Below are positions 1-10,904 of a stretch of DNA of 64,000 nucleotides, in pieces. A model generated the notes under the pieces. The model was given only the letters and a program-made list of their open reading frames with translations. It was not told the DNA's origin and made no database searches. A program made the position numbers and the translations under genes. This DNA comes from Suillus spraguei (lineage: Eukaryota > Basidiomycota > Agaricomycetes > Boletales > Suillaceae), in contig JABCPU010000012.1 in the NCBI GenBank assembly GCA_016800925.1, forward strand, positions 1 to 64,000, given 5' to 3'. Each line of letters starts with the position of its first letter. The first letter of the stretch is position 1.

Positions 1-481
1 CTCTGCCTCCACTCCTCTGCTCCTCCGCTCCTCCTCTGCTCCGGACCTTCGGACCCCTAGTCCTTCGGATCCATCCTATCCTATCCTCTGACATCTATGG
101 ACCATCTTTCCCTCCGGAGCTCTGCTCCTATCCTGCCCTGGACTTTGTCCAGCGGTCCATCCTTCATCCGTTCTACTTGGAACTTGTTCCAGTAGTGTTA
201 CCATTACTCCCTACCTTCTGGAAATAGTTCCGGCGCATTCCCGCGCTCATCCGGAAGTCCATCGGAGCTCTGTCGAGCTATCCTGCCTTAGAGTTCGTCC
301 GGACCCTCCATCCGGACTCCACCAGAACTCTCCCTTGGACTTCATCCGAAATTAAGGGCACATACTCGGGTAAGGGGCACAGCGTACGAGCTGAGGCCAA
401 GCCCCTTTGACTTACAACCCTTCGGTACAACCCCATGTAAGACCAGGACTTCTTGCTAATCTCCGGTTTTGCATGGTCGTA
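1..481 (+). repeat. LTR-like repeat, copy 1 (truncated by the window edge)
   Basis: This stretch matches about 17,385-17,862 almost base for base, and 2,573-3,082 more loosely. It ends, like the other copies, in a motif reading GCATGG(T/C)C(G/A)TAACA. A CA end is what an LTR would show. Only the 3' half is inside the window. No internal retrotransposon genes lie next to it, so it is probably a solo LTR or a fragment. The short ORFs here follow the repeat and are not genes. Confidence 0.7.
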
Positions 482-1010
482 ACAGAGTCCCAAGACCCAA
501 GACCCAAGTGCTGGGTGCCAGAGTTCGGGGTTTGGCACTCAATATGTGTGAATCAATATCTCTGTATTGCCTCACATTGTTCTAAGTCCCGGGTACTGAG
601 TCCCGGGTGCCAGGGGTTGGGGTTCGGCACTTAAAATATGTAGATCGATATTTTTCACATGGTGATGAGTCCTGAGTCCGGGTGCCAGTGTTCGGGGTTC
701 GGCACTTAAGATGTATGGATTGATATGTTTCACATTGTTACCTGGCACCCGGCACAAGGTGACTCAACAGATAGGTTTCAAATTCTTTACATTTTGTGTT
801 GAGTCCTGAGTGCCAGGTGCCAGGGTTCAGGGTTCAGCACTCAAAATGTGTGAATCAATGTGAGGCAATAAAAAGACTTTGACCCACACATTTTTAATGC
901 TGAACCCCGAACTCTGACATCTGGTAGTCCACAATTTCGGGGTTTGGCACTCGTGATTCTGCACTCAGGACTCAAAAAAATGTGAGACAATAAAAGGAAT
1001 TTGATCCACA
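482..1010 (+). repeat. About 100-bp minisatellite (family A), forward orientation
   Basis: Degenerate units of about 95-110 bp follow directly after the LTR-like end. Each contains a GGGTTCGGCACT-like core, then TGTGTGGATCAATAT and CACATTGTT. The same family is present in the opposite orientation at about 13,020-14,260, and a partial copy lies at 6,425-6,605. No gene is supported here. Confidence 0.75.
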
Positions 1011-1945
1011 CATTTAAAACTTGAAACTCACAAAATGTATATCATGTAAATTTTCTATTTCCTTACACAGTTCACCAAGTGTCAAGTACCAAGACCTGAG
1101 ACCCGAATCCTGAATTCCTGGCAATGTACCAAGTGCCGAGTGCTGAGTGCCAAAACCCAAAACTTGAAACTTGAAACACAACACTTGAAACTCGCAAAAT
1201 CTGTATCATGTAAAATTTCTATTTCCTTACACAATTCACCGAGTGTTGAGTACCAAGACCCAAGACCTGAATCCTGAATGTAGGGTTGGCAGGCCAGCTG
1301 CAGAGGTCCGGAGGTCCGGAGATATGGAGATCAGGGCCAGAGATCATAGTGGAGATGGGGTGTGAAATATGGTATGTGACAGAAACTTGCAAAAATGTAT
1401 ATCATGTAAATTTTCTATTTCCTTACACAGTTCACCAATTGTCAAGTAACAAGACCTGAGACCCAAATCCTGAATTCCTGGCAATGTATGAAGTGCTGAG
1501 TGCTGAGTGCCGAAGCCCGAGACCCAAAACTTGAAATTTCAAAACTCACAAACATCTGTATCATGTACAATTTCTATTTCCTTACACAGTTCACCAAGTG
1601 TTGAGTACCAAGACCCGAGACCCGAATCCCAAATTTAGGGTTGGCAGGCTAGCTGCGGAGGTCCGGAGGTCCGGAAATATGGAGATCAGGGCCAGAGATC
1701 ATAGTGGAGATGGGGTGTGAAATACAGTATGTGACAGAAACTCGCAAAAATGTATATCATGTAAATGCTATTTCCTTACACAGTTCATTGAGTGTTGAGT
1801 ATCAAGCCCTGAGACCCGAATTCCTGGCAATGTAGCAAGTGCTGAGTGCCAAAGCCCTGAAACTTGAAACTTGAAACTCAAAACTCGCAAACATCTGTAT
1901 CATGTAAAATTTCTATTTCCTTACACAGTTCACTGAGTGATTCCA
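1011..1945 (-). repeat. About 170-bp minisatellite (family B), reverse orientation
   Basis: Roughly six units carry the block CTATTTCCTTACACAGTTCA, at about 1,071, 1,231, 1,426, 1,593, 1,790 and 1,930. They are the reverse complement of the array at 4,285-6,425. Two units are interrupted by a GGGTTGGCAGGC...GGTCCGGAGG block (1,281-1,370 and 1,634-1,730), which recurs near 7,227-7,261. Units differ mainly by C/T and G/A changes. No coding signal. Confidence 0.8.
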
Positions 1946-3082
1946 TTCCTCTGGATCTCCCTGCATTCCTCTCCGGACATATTCCCATGCCACATGCATT
2001 ACACCATTTGAGGTATGTCCTTGTCTCCAGCTCTTGGTTACCTCTGTTTCTGTCTTGATAATCTCTTCGACATATTCATCTTGAGTTCATTTTGTTATGT
2101 TCCGTTGTACTTAGTAGTATGTTTCTGCATGGTTCATACATAGCCTTGGATTATGCTTACTGATCCTTACCTATGATACCTACAGTATATAAACTCACAC
2201 TGAAGTACTCTGGACTTCAGTTTGGTCATTACTGTCTGATTACTTACTTTCTTCTTTCTACTTATTCTCGCTTTATATCTTGCTACCTTCTCATGTCATG
2301 TCAATATAACTCCATTCCATTCTCGCACTTGGGCTCCAGCCTTGTAAGCCTCCGGTTCAGGCCTATGGAGTATTCCCTAGGCCGGACCTTTGACCCTTTG
2401 TTATATTATACTTTCCGAACTTTGTCTGAACTCCAGTCTTTATCTCTGTTCACCTCCAGCTCTACCTTTGGTAGTCTTCCTCTGTTTGTTTCTACTCCAG
2501 ACTTCATCCATAGTAGCCTGTACCTTCCTTACATAATCTCCGGACCTACTCCTCCATAGTAGGGCAATACTTCCCCCCAAATCCACAGAGCTCCTCCTCG
2601 TTTCTCCACTCCTCCACTCCTCCATTTCTCCGTTCCTCCACTCCTCATCCTCCAGACCTCCTATCTCCGGACCTCTTGTCCTGTCCTATCCTATCCTTGA
2701 CCTCCTGTAGATCATATTTCCCCCTGGAGCCTTGCTCCAATCCTGCCCTAGACTTCATCCAGCGGTCTTCCCTTCACCCATTCTACTTGGGACTTGTCCC
2801 AGTAGTCTTACCTCTATCTCTGCCTACCTCCGGCGTAGTTTTCTACACTTCTCCAGAAGTTTATTGGCACTCTATGGAGCAATCCAGCCCAAGAGTTCCT
2901 CCAAGGTTCTCCCTCGGACTTCACAAGAACTCCTCTTTGGACTTCATATGAAATTAGGGGCATGTACTCAGGCAAGGGGCACAGCACAGAAGCTGAGGCC
3001 AAGCCCCCATGAATTAGTATGACCCTCCAGTACGACCCCATGCAAAGCTGGAACTTCTGAATAGCCTCTGGTTTTGCATGGC
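1946..3082 (+). repeat. LTR-like repeat, copy 2 (near complete)
   Basis: This aligns along its length with 16,755-17,862. Shared landmarks in order are a CTACAGTATATAAAC TATA-box-like motif near 2,180, CTTGGGCTCC(A/G)GCC near 2,328, CCCTAGGCCGGA near 2,378, a run of CTCCTCC, and the end motif GCATGGCCATAACA. A TATA box in the first third and a CA end fit a solo LTR with its promoter. The 5' boundary is not sharp. The ORFs at 2,173-2,559 and 2,676-3,022 have no homology I recognise and are shadows of the repeat. Confidence 0.7.
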
Positions 3083-3109
3083 CATAACAGTTTTGAGTTT
3101 TGGCACTCA

Positions 3110-4285
3110 GCACTCAGTGATTCAATAATTTGCTTCTGGCAGAGGTAACATTCGTTGAAAAAAATTGTATATACATCAATCACTATGCAATTATGCCAAC
3201 CTCCTCACAAGACCCTCTAACCTTCACCTCAACATCCAAGAACAAAAACATAGAAAGTTGCATTTCTCACACTTTTGATGTTTTCAGTATCTTACTCTTG
3301 CATAAATAATACAGCCTCTTCATATATCATTATAATACCATATATACTTGCTTTGTATGACAAGGATCAGCTTAAAATAGGCCGGAGTTTTGAACTAGTG
3401 TGAATGCTTACTATTTCTACTGATAAGGAGCCCATACTTTCAAAACATCAAAGTTTATTAATCAGACACCTGGAGTAGATTTAAAATACATTCACTATGA
3501 TATATCTAAATTTATAAAACCATCCAACAAGAATTGAGTGCTGAGGAAGTGAAATAGATAAGAAATTGACTGTGGGAAAGTTCAAAGTCCCAAAATATCG
3601 AAAATGGTCAGTTGGGCAGTTGTAGGACTTTGATGCTGGGTCAACTGAGATATACACCACATCCCTTCCACCACCCTCCAACCTCAGGGCAATATGCAGT
3701 ATAGGTTCCTTTAGTAGTCTAACATGTATCTTACATATTTTGAATGAAATATTTAAACTGTACTATATATAAATGTGACTTTGTGTAAAAAGATGTCAAT
3801 TGTCACTTTTCACACATATGTCATTTTACTTATCATTCAGTCAGTCCTTCATGGATCTTTCTAAAACTTCAAATACATCATTAGGGACATATATGAGAGG
3901 TAAATCACGCATCAGATCACTTATCACAAGCTTGATTATTATGTAGGCTTCTTATCAGTAGAAATATCCCTGTACATGACATATCAGATTTGTGGCCTAT
4001 ATACAACTGATCCTTTGCATATGACACATGTGGGAGTATACTACTGTTGATGTCTGAGCAGGGCTGGCCATTTATGCAATGATAAGACATTCAAAAACTT
4101 TAAAAATGATTGAGGAGCAACAGGAGGGCATCCATGATAAGATGGTCGAGATTGAACTGGATGTTGAGGTGAAGGTTAAAGGGTCTTGTGAGGAGGTGGA
4201 CATAATTGCATAGTGATAGATGTATATACAATTTTTTTCAATGAATGTTACCTCTGCCAGAAGCAAATTATTGAATCACTGAGTG
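3110..4285. mobile_element. Fold-back (long inverted repeat) element
   Basis: The outer arms are inverted copies of each other. The left arm starts with TTCAATAATTTGCTTCTGGC near 3,120, and its reverse complement lies at about 4,253-4,276. Matching blocks continue inward, including a CCTCCTCACAAGACCCT block, a GCATAAAT block, a block containing AAGGATCAG, and TTTCTACTGATAAG at about 3,413 against CTTATCAGTAGAAA at about 3,951. Each arm is therefore about 320 bp with indels, around a loop of about 500 bp. There is no transposase ORF. It looks like a non-autonomous fold-back element inserted into minisatellite DNA; the small ORF at 3,481-3,681 is not supported. Confidence 0.7.
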
Positions 4286-6425
4286 CCAAGTCCTGAGTGC
4301 TGAGTGCCAAAACTCAAAACCCAAAACTTGAAACTCACAAAGTGTGAAGTACCGAGACCCGAGACCCAAAACCCTGGCATACAGTTTCAAGTTTCAAGTT
4401 TCAAGTTTCAAATTTTGGGGTTCAGGGTTTAGGGTTCCGGTTCCGGCACGAGGCACTTGCCAGGAATTCAGGATTTGGGTTCCAGGTTTTGGTACTTGAC
4501 ACTTGGTGAACTGTATAAGGAAATAGAAATTTTACATGATACAGATTTGTGCGAGTTTCAAGTTTCAAGTTTCGGGGTTCGAGGTCTGGCACTCAGCACT
4601 TGTTACATTGCCAGGAATTCAGGATTCAGGTCTCAGTTCTTGGTACTTGACACTTGGTGAACTGTATAAGGAAATAGAAAATTTACATCTTACACATCTT
4701 TGCGAGTTTCAAGTTTCAAGTTGTAAGTTTCGGAGTTCGGGGGTTGTGTTCTGGCACTCAGCACTTGTTACATTGCCAGGAATTCGGGATTCGGGTCCCA
4801 GGTTGTGGTACTTGACACTTGGTGAACTGTGTAAGGAACTAGAAATTTTACATGATACAGATTTTTGCAAGTTTCAATTTTGAAGTTTGAAGTGTGAAGT
4901 TTTGGGGTTCAGGGGTCGGGTTCCGGCACTCGGCACTTGTTACACTGCCAGGAATTCGGGATTCGGGTCTAGGGTCTTAGTACTTGACACTCGGTGAACT
5001 GTGAAAGGAAATAGAAAATTTGAATGATACAGATTTTTGCAAGTTTCAATTTTGATTTTGAAGTTTGAAGTGTGAAGTTTCGGGGTTCGGGGGTCAGGTT
5101 CCAGCACTCGGCACTTGTTACACTGCCAGGAATTTGGGATTCAGGTCCCAGGTCTTGGTACTTGACACTCGGTGAACTTTGCAAGGAAATAGAAATTTTA
5201 CATGATACAGATTTTTGCAAGTTTCAATTTTGAAGTTTGCAGTTTGAAGTTGCAGGGTTCGGGGGTCAGGTTCCGGCACTCGGGCCTTGTTATATAGCCA
5301 GGAATTCAGGATTCGGGTCCCAGGTCTTGGTACTTGACACTCGGTGAACTGTGCAAGGAAATAGAAATTTTACATGATACAGATTTTTGCAAGTTTCAAA
5401 TTTGAAGTTTGAAGTTTGAAGTTTGAAGTTTCGGAGTTTGGGGTCGGGTTCCGGCACTCGGCACTTGTTATACTGCCAGGAATTCGGGATTCAGGTCCCG
5501 GGTTTTAGTACTTGACACTCAGTGAACTGTGCAAGGAAATCGAAAATTTAAATGATACAGATTTTTGCAAGTTTCAATTTTGAAGTTTGAAGTTTGAAGT
5601 TTCGGGGCTTGGGTGCCAGCACTCAGCACTTGTTACATTGCTAGAAATTCGGGGGTTTTGGGTCCTGGGTCTTAGTACTTGACACTTGGTGAACTGTGCA
5701 AGGAAATAGAAATTTTACATGATACAGATTTTTGGATGGTTCAAGTTTGAAGTTTGAAGTTTCGGAGTTCAGGGGTCGGGTTCTGGCACTTGGCACTTGT
5801 TACATTGCCAGGAATTTGGGATTCAGGTCCCGGGTCTTGGTACTTGACACTTGGTGAACTGTACAAGCATATCAAAATTTTACATGATACACATTTTTGT
5901 GAGTTTCAAGTTTCAAGTTTCGAGGTTTGGGGTTCAGGTTCCGGCACTCGGCACTTGTTACATTGCCAGGAATTCGGGGTCCGGGTCCCAGGTCTTGGTA
6001 CTTGACACTCAGTGAACTGTGCAAGGAAATAGAAAATTTCAATGATACAGATCTTTGCAAGTTTCAATTTTGAAGTTTGAAGTTTGAAGTTTCGGGGTTC
6101 AGGTGCCAGCACTCGGCACTCGGCACTTGTTACATTGTCAGGAATTCAGGATTCAGGTCCCGGGTCATGGTACTTGACACTTGGTGAACTGTGTAAGGAA
6201 ATAGACATTTTACATGATACACATTTTTGTGAGTTCCAAGTTCCAAGTTTTAAGTTTCGAGGTTCAGGGTTTGGGTTCTGGCACTCGGCACTTGTTACAT
6301 TGCCAAGGATTCAAGATTCGGGTCCTGGGTCTTGGTACTTGACACTTGGTGAACTGTGTGAGGAAATAGGCATTTTACATGATATACATTTTTGCAAGTT
6401 TCAAGTTTTGAGTTTTGAGTTTCAG
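4286..6425 (+). repeat. About 170-bp minisatellite (family B), forward orientation, about 12 units
   Basis: The block TTGGTGAACTGTG(T/C)AAGGAAATAGAAA recurs about every 150-185 bp (near 4,507, 4,658, 4,822, 4,989, 5,172, 5,342, 5,524, 5,686, 5,853, 6,013, 6,182 and 6,345). Between these lie GTTACATTGCCAGGAATTC and runs of GTTTCAA or GTTTGAA 7-mers, for example at 4,384-4,412. The long ORFs here (such as 6,084-6,656) are repeat translations, not genes. Units differ mostly at CG against TG/CA positions. Confidence 0.85.
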
Positions 6426-6605
6426 CTTTTTATTGCCTCACATTTTTCTGAGTCCCAAGTGCCAAATCCTGAGTGCCGAACCCCAGTAGTCCACAATTTT
6501 GGGGTTCGGCACTTGGGATTCAGCACTCAGGACTCAGACAAATGTCAGGCAATCAAAAGATTTGATTCACACATTTTTGGTAGATATCTTTTTTGTCTCA
6601 AATCT
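6426..6605. repeat. Partial family A minisatellite
   Basis: This resembles 845-1,010 and 14,105-14,260: TATTGCCTCACAT, AGTCCACAATTTTGGGGTTCG and TTGATTCACACATTTTT occur in the same order. It links the family B array to the reversed LTR-like repeat. No gene. Confidence 0.6.
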
Positions 6606-7261
6606 GTTATGGCCATGCAAAACCGGAGGCTACTCAGACATTCCAGCTTTGCATGAGGTCTTACTGGAGTGTCATAATAAATCATAAGGGCTTGGCCTCC
6701 GCTCGTGCACTGTGCCCCTTATACAAGTATGTGCCCCTCATTTTGCATGAAGTCCGAGGGGGAGTTCCAGTGAAGTCCAGAGGGGAACTCTGGAGGAACT
6801 CTAGGGCTAGACTGCTCAACAGTGCGCTGACGGACTACTGGAGGATTGTGGGAACTATGCAGGAACTATTTCCAGAGGACAGGAAATACAGGTAAGACTA
6901 CTGGGTCGAGTCCCAAGTAGAATGGAATGGAGGATGGACTGCCAGATGAAGTCCAGGGCAAGATAGGAGGGAAGCTCCAGGGGGAAAGATGATCCACAGG
7001 ATGTCAAGGGTGGGGTAGGACAGGACTGGAGGTCCGGAGATAGGAGGTCTGGAGGGGGAGGAGTGGAGGAGTGGAGGAGTGGAGGACCAGAGAAGTGAAG
7101 CTCCATGGATCCAAGGGGAAGTATTTAGGACATTGATGAGGATCAGAAGTCTCAGATGTCAGAGGAGGGAAAGTCCGGACATAGTGGTGGGTGAGCTGTG
7201 CTCAGGGTGGGCTAGGATATGCATAGGGTTAGCAAGCTAGCTGCAGAGGTCTGAAGGTCCA
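6606..7261 (-). repeat. LTR-like repeat, copy 3 (reverse, partial)
   Basis: It begins with TGTTATGGCCATGCAAAACC, the reverse complement of the end of copy 2. It continues through the reverse of the CTCCTCC run (about 7,040-7,085). It lacks the TATA-containing third, so it is a truncated copy. The distal part ends in a GGTTAGCAAGCTAGCTGCAG block shared with 1,281 and 1,634. ORFs at 6,593-6,895 and 6,855-7,106 are repeat shadows. Confidence 0.65.
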
Positions 7262-7785
7262 GTCGGATGATATGCAACTACCTCAGCTCCGTCATGTCTA
7301 CAATTATCATACACATGGGCCCACCCATCTATATTTTATACCACCCTTGGCCCACCCATCTGATATAATATACTGTACAACACCCTCGGCCCACCCGTCT
7401 AATACAATATTATATTTTATATAACACTCTCGGCCCAACCGTCTAATATGTGTCTGGGCCCACCTGTGTATGTGATAACAAGTACCCTTCACATACCTGT
7501 CTACCTGATACACATCTACCTTGGTACACCCATCTACATAATATCTAACTACCTCGGCCCATCCGTCTACCGGATATTCATGTACATTGGCCCACTCATC
7601 TACTCTACATATTCCTTGCATGGGCCCACCCACCGTCATCGGAAAAATATTCCTCCCAGTCCATCCGTCATGAACGAGGATATTTCTACCATGGGCCCAT
7701 GGTCTGCTGGCCCGTATCATACAGGATATTATGCACGTCCGCTCACTCGTATAATATGGAGATAGTTCACTGTAATATGTGAGAT
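7262..7785. repeat. Left terminal inverted repeat, built from 35-40 bp units
   Basis: The repeat contains about a dozen variants of GGCCCACCCATCTA spaced 30-45 bp apart and alternating with AT-rich stretches such as ATATAATAT. The whole array is mirrored at 10,354-10,888. The ORFs of 105-137 aa here (7,307-7,765) only translate the array. Confidence 0.8.
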
Positions 7786-8690
7786 CCTCATCTGAGTTTG
7801 TATTGGAGAGAGGACCTCCTGTGGGTCATGCAGGCATATGAAGTTGTGGATTGCACATAGAGTGGCTGGAATTTGTGCTTGAACATCTAAGTTATACCTT
7901 GGTGCAAGTATGAGAATGTGAAAGTGATGCTTCAAGACACCAAAAATGCATTCAATGACATTCCTTGCCATGGCATGACAAAGATTAAAGAGTTCTTCTT
8001 TATTAGATGGTCTGCCATCAATGTCAGTACCCCAGAGATGGTGTTCAAAAGAACACAAGCTTACCTAATGCTTGCTTGCCCCCACTCAGCAAGGTGATAC
8101 CAGACACCATGGTAGGGGATCAGAAGTCCACGGCATAAAGGATATCCAGTGTCAGTGAGAAAATATTTGCCTTCAGAGATATGAAGGTCTTTGGTATACA
8201 CATCCTCAAAAACACGTGCACTGTGGTGGATCCCTCCCAACCAGTGAGAGTATAGGTGAAATTCATGTTGAAGTTGCATGCGAACAAATAATTTTGAGAG
8301 ATGAGGCCTTTGCCGCTGATGGAGTCCTTAAAAAAGGGCCAGAATTTAGGATTCTGATGAATTCTGTGGGAAATGCCATTGTCTGATGGCAGGTGCACAT
8401 AATTTGAATAGAACAACAGGGTTGAGAAAATAAGGAGCATCCTTCAAAAGTATCTAGATGTGTAGTTAGATGAATGAGTCCAGTCAATGAAAATATGACA
8501 CTCACCAAGATATTGTCTCATTAGAATGCTGAAACCTTTCTCCAATGTGCCTAATAGACAGACCAGTGACAGCAGAGTATAGGAATATGGCAAGTTGCTC
8601 CTCAAGGGAGACAAACTTGGAATCAGAATATCTGAGGGCACACAGTTGTCACAATTTAACCACTGAAGGCAGGGGCAGAGACTAGGACTC
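7786..8690 (-). pseudogene. Harbinger transposase (DDE superfamily), broken
   Basis: Reading leftwards from about 8,640, the order of conserved pieces is LEEQLAIFLY, an HTH-like IRHIGERFQHSNETIS piece, an intron (about 8,459-8,505, GTGAGT to CTAG), a piece with PKFWPFFKDSI, then LISQNYLFACNFNMNFTY, GWEGS, LHISEGKYFLTDTGYPLCRG, PYHGVWYHLAEWGQ, and after a gap NLCHAMARNVIECIFGVLKHHF and LCAIHNFI. This is the normal order of HARBI1-type transposases (known family). The stretch between FFKDSI and GLISQN that normally carries the first catalytic Asp (the DGTHI region) is missing, about 20-25 residues. Frameshifts separate the later pieces (8,061-8,279 and 7,729-8,058). It cannot encode an active enzyme. 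Confidence 0.8.
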
Positions 8691-8699
8691 AAACTAAGG

Positions 8700-9975
8700 T
8701 TATTGCAAAAGGAAAGAGGGGAGCAGTGACATCTGGTTGCTACTATATAGATACAAGAGGTTTGAACTAAAGAATACTGACTACAAACTAGCTAACTATA
8801 TACACATATTGAAACTGAGATACAAACTGAGTCTGAAACTACTAGCCAATCATAAAATAGAAATGAGAATCGTACAATGTGATGGTTGTGACATAGTGAT
8901 GATATCATAATGTTATCATAGTTCTAGAAGATTCTGAGATCATGTGACACTTATCTAATCTTATCTTATCTGATAGCATCATACCATATCTCTTCATCTT
9001 CATCAGGGAGTTCGGTTATAGAAGCAATTGCAGGGATTTCAAAGGGTTAAGGTTTGTCTTAGCACTGGGTTTAGGCGCTTTAGGGAAATTCAAGAAAGAA
9101 TAATAGTTTGTGTTTGGTATTCATGACAACAGTCCTGATATGAGCTTTACAAAAACATGGGTATGCACTCCAAGTTCACAATGAATGCATTCTGGATGAC
9201 CAGTGAGTAGTTCAATCACCCAAGCTTCACCAGATAGCATTGATGTATGGTAGGGTCGTGGGTCCTTTTGGTACATAAACACTACAAGACTGCCCAAGGC
9301 ATGAATGTATTATGAACTGGAATGGCATCACAAACGACAGTGTGAAGACACAGTCGGTCTGTTGGGAAGTTCTACTATGTTCAAAAGAGAACGAGAACAA
9401 AGAGTACAAGGAAGGATTCCAAGTATGATCAAAGGTTTAAGAGTCGCAACTAAAGACAATAAGAATAGAGACTAAGGCTTAGGAGTGCTAAGACTTAGAG
9501 ATGATTCAGACGACTTATGTTGGAGGCCTAAGCAACAGATATTCCAGGTAAAACCCAGTAAGATTAAAGTAGAGAATACAAGCATAATACAACATGCTTA
9601 AATAAGCCAATATGTGCACATGGATCAAGAGGAATATGAGAATGTAGCTGCATATTCTAAGAAGGCAGCTATAGTACAGACATGTTGAATGCACAAGGTA
9701 ACTATATCACATGATATACAAGGTAAGTACTGAAGGGAAGACAAGTGTAAAGGAAAATGAATAGGGGTCCATATGATTATAACATTACCCCCTGTTTAAG
9801 CATGGAATCACCAATGACATTACTCATCCTGATTAGCATAATAGATGGGATCATTGGAGAATTCATAGTCGTCATTGACAACTGATCCACTCATCATATA
9901 AGCGGCCTCCGCAACTCCTGCATGACACTTAGAGTCCTGCCTAGCTAATGTGCGAGCTTGCTTGTCATCAAGGTG
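8700..9975. other. Interior of the Harbinger element, no recognisable gene
   Basis: This is AT-rich sequence between the transposase remnant and the zinc-knuckle remnant. I see no ORF with homology and no internal repeats. It probably holds the decayed 5' part of the transposase gene and spacer. Confidence 0.5.
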
Positions 9976-10200
9976 TTTCTCCCACATACAAAGTGCATTG
10001 TAAAATCCATCATCCTTTCATGTAAGAGAGAACGGTTGGGTACCAGTAAATTGAGGGCAGTATAAGGATAAATGAGTCAGTGACCAGTACTGACAGATGC
10101 AACACTGGTAGTCTGCATAGTTCTTCTGATGATGTCCAAGCAATCCTCAGATGCGACATTTTATATTTTTGTTGGGGTTAGACACTGATGCCCGAAGAGG
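9976..10200 (-). pseudogene. Zinc-knuckle ORF remnant inside the Harbinger element
   Basis: On the minus strand from about 10,165 the translation reads KCRI, a TGA stop, then GLLGHHQKNYADYQ, CCICQYWSLTHL and SLYCPQF. The Cys/His spacing (C-x2-C...H...C then C-x2-C...H...C) suggests two zinc knuckles, the second intact. The frame breaks soon after. It is probably the second protein of the element or of an element nested in it. The parent family is not certain. Confidence 0.45.
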
Positions 10201-10353
10201 AGTGGGGGTGACTACATGGCGATGAGGGCTAGTGGATTGTGTGCATTTCTTCCCTTGTTTATGGGTAGTATGATGTAATGCTCATTCATTGCTATGACAA
10301 GTTTCATTGATCTGATTGTCAGTAAGGGTATAAATGGAAGGTGAGGGAGTTAC

Positions 10354-10888
10354 AGTCACATATTACAGTGAACTATCTCCATATTATATGAGTGAACAGA
10401 TGTGCATAATATCTCATATGATACAGGCCAGTGGACCATGGGCCCATGGTAGAAATATCCTCGTTGATGACAGATGGGCTGGGAGGAATATTATTCCCGA
10501 TGACGGCGGGTGGGCCCATGCAAGGAATATGTAGAGTAGATGAGTGGGCCGATGTACATGAATATCCGGTAGATGGATGGGCCGAGGTAGTTGGATATCA
10601 TGTAGATGGGTGTATCAAGGTAGATGTGTATCAAATAGACAGGTATGTGAAGGGTACTTGTTATCACATACATGGGTGGGCCCAGACACATATTAAATCA
10701 GACAGGTATTAGATGGGTGGGCTGAGAGTGTTATATAAATATTTATTAGATGGGTGGGCTGAGGGTGTTGTACAGTATATTATATTAGACAGGTGGGCTG
10801 AGGGTGGTATAAAATATAGACGGGTGGGCCCATGTGTATGATAATTATAGACATGACAGAGCTGAGGGAGTTGCATATCATCTGAATC
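10354..10888. repeat. Right terminal inverted repeat of the Harbinger element
   Basis: It is the reverse complement of 7,262-7,785 over its whole length, including the inner edge (TCACATATTACAGTGAACTA, mirrored near 7,765-7,785) and the outer edge (GTTGCATATCATC). It contains the mirrored TGGGTGGGCC units. The ORF at 10,431-10,712 is a translation of the array. Confidence 0.8.
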
Positions 10889-10904
10889 AGAGGAGGTAAT
10901 AAAT

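Larger units (their letters stand above)
7262..10888 (-). mobile_element. PIF/Harbinger-type DNA transposon, decayed
   Basis: About 525 bp at the left end (7,262-7,785) is repeated in reverse at the right end (10,354-10,888), beginning GATGATATGCAACT followed by CTCAGCTC. Between them lie a broken Harbinger-type DDE transposase on the minus strand and remains of a second, zinc-knuckle ORF. That arrangement of inverted ends around a HARBI1-like DDE protein defines the class. I could not assign a 3-bp target duplication because the outer few bases are diverged. It is not autonomous now (see the transposase entry). Confidence 0.75.

Noticed and set aside
4420..4445. GGGTTCAGGGTTTAGGGTTCC looks like telomeric TTAGGG
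   Set aside because: Only one TTAGGG occurs, inside a minisatellite unit; other units have GGGTTCGGGG instead. Not a telomere.
4286..6425. Regularly spaced repeats as a CRISPR array
   Set aside because: The whole unit repeats with no unique spacers, and the genome is eukaryotic.
6084..6656. 190-aa ORF in the minisatellite region
   Set aside because: The protein repeats the DNA unit and has no domain; similar ORFs occur in every unit phase.
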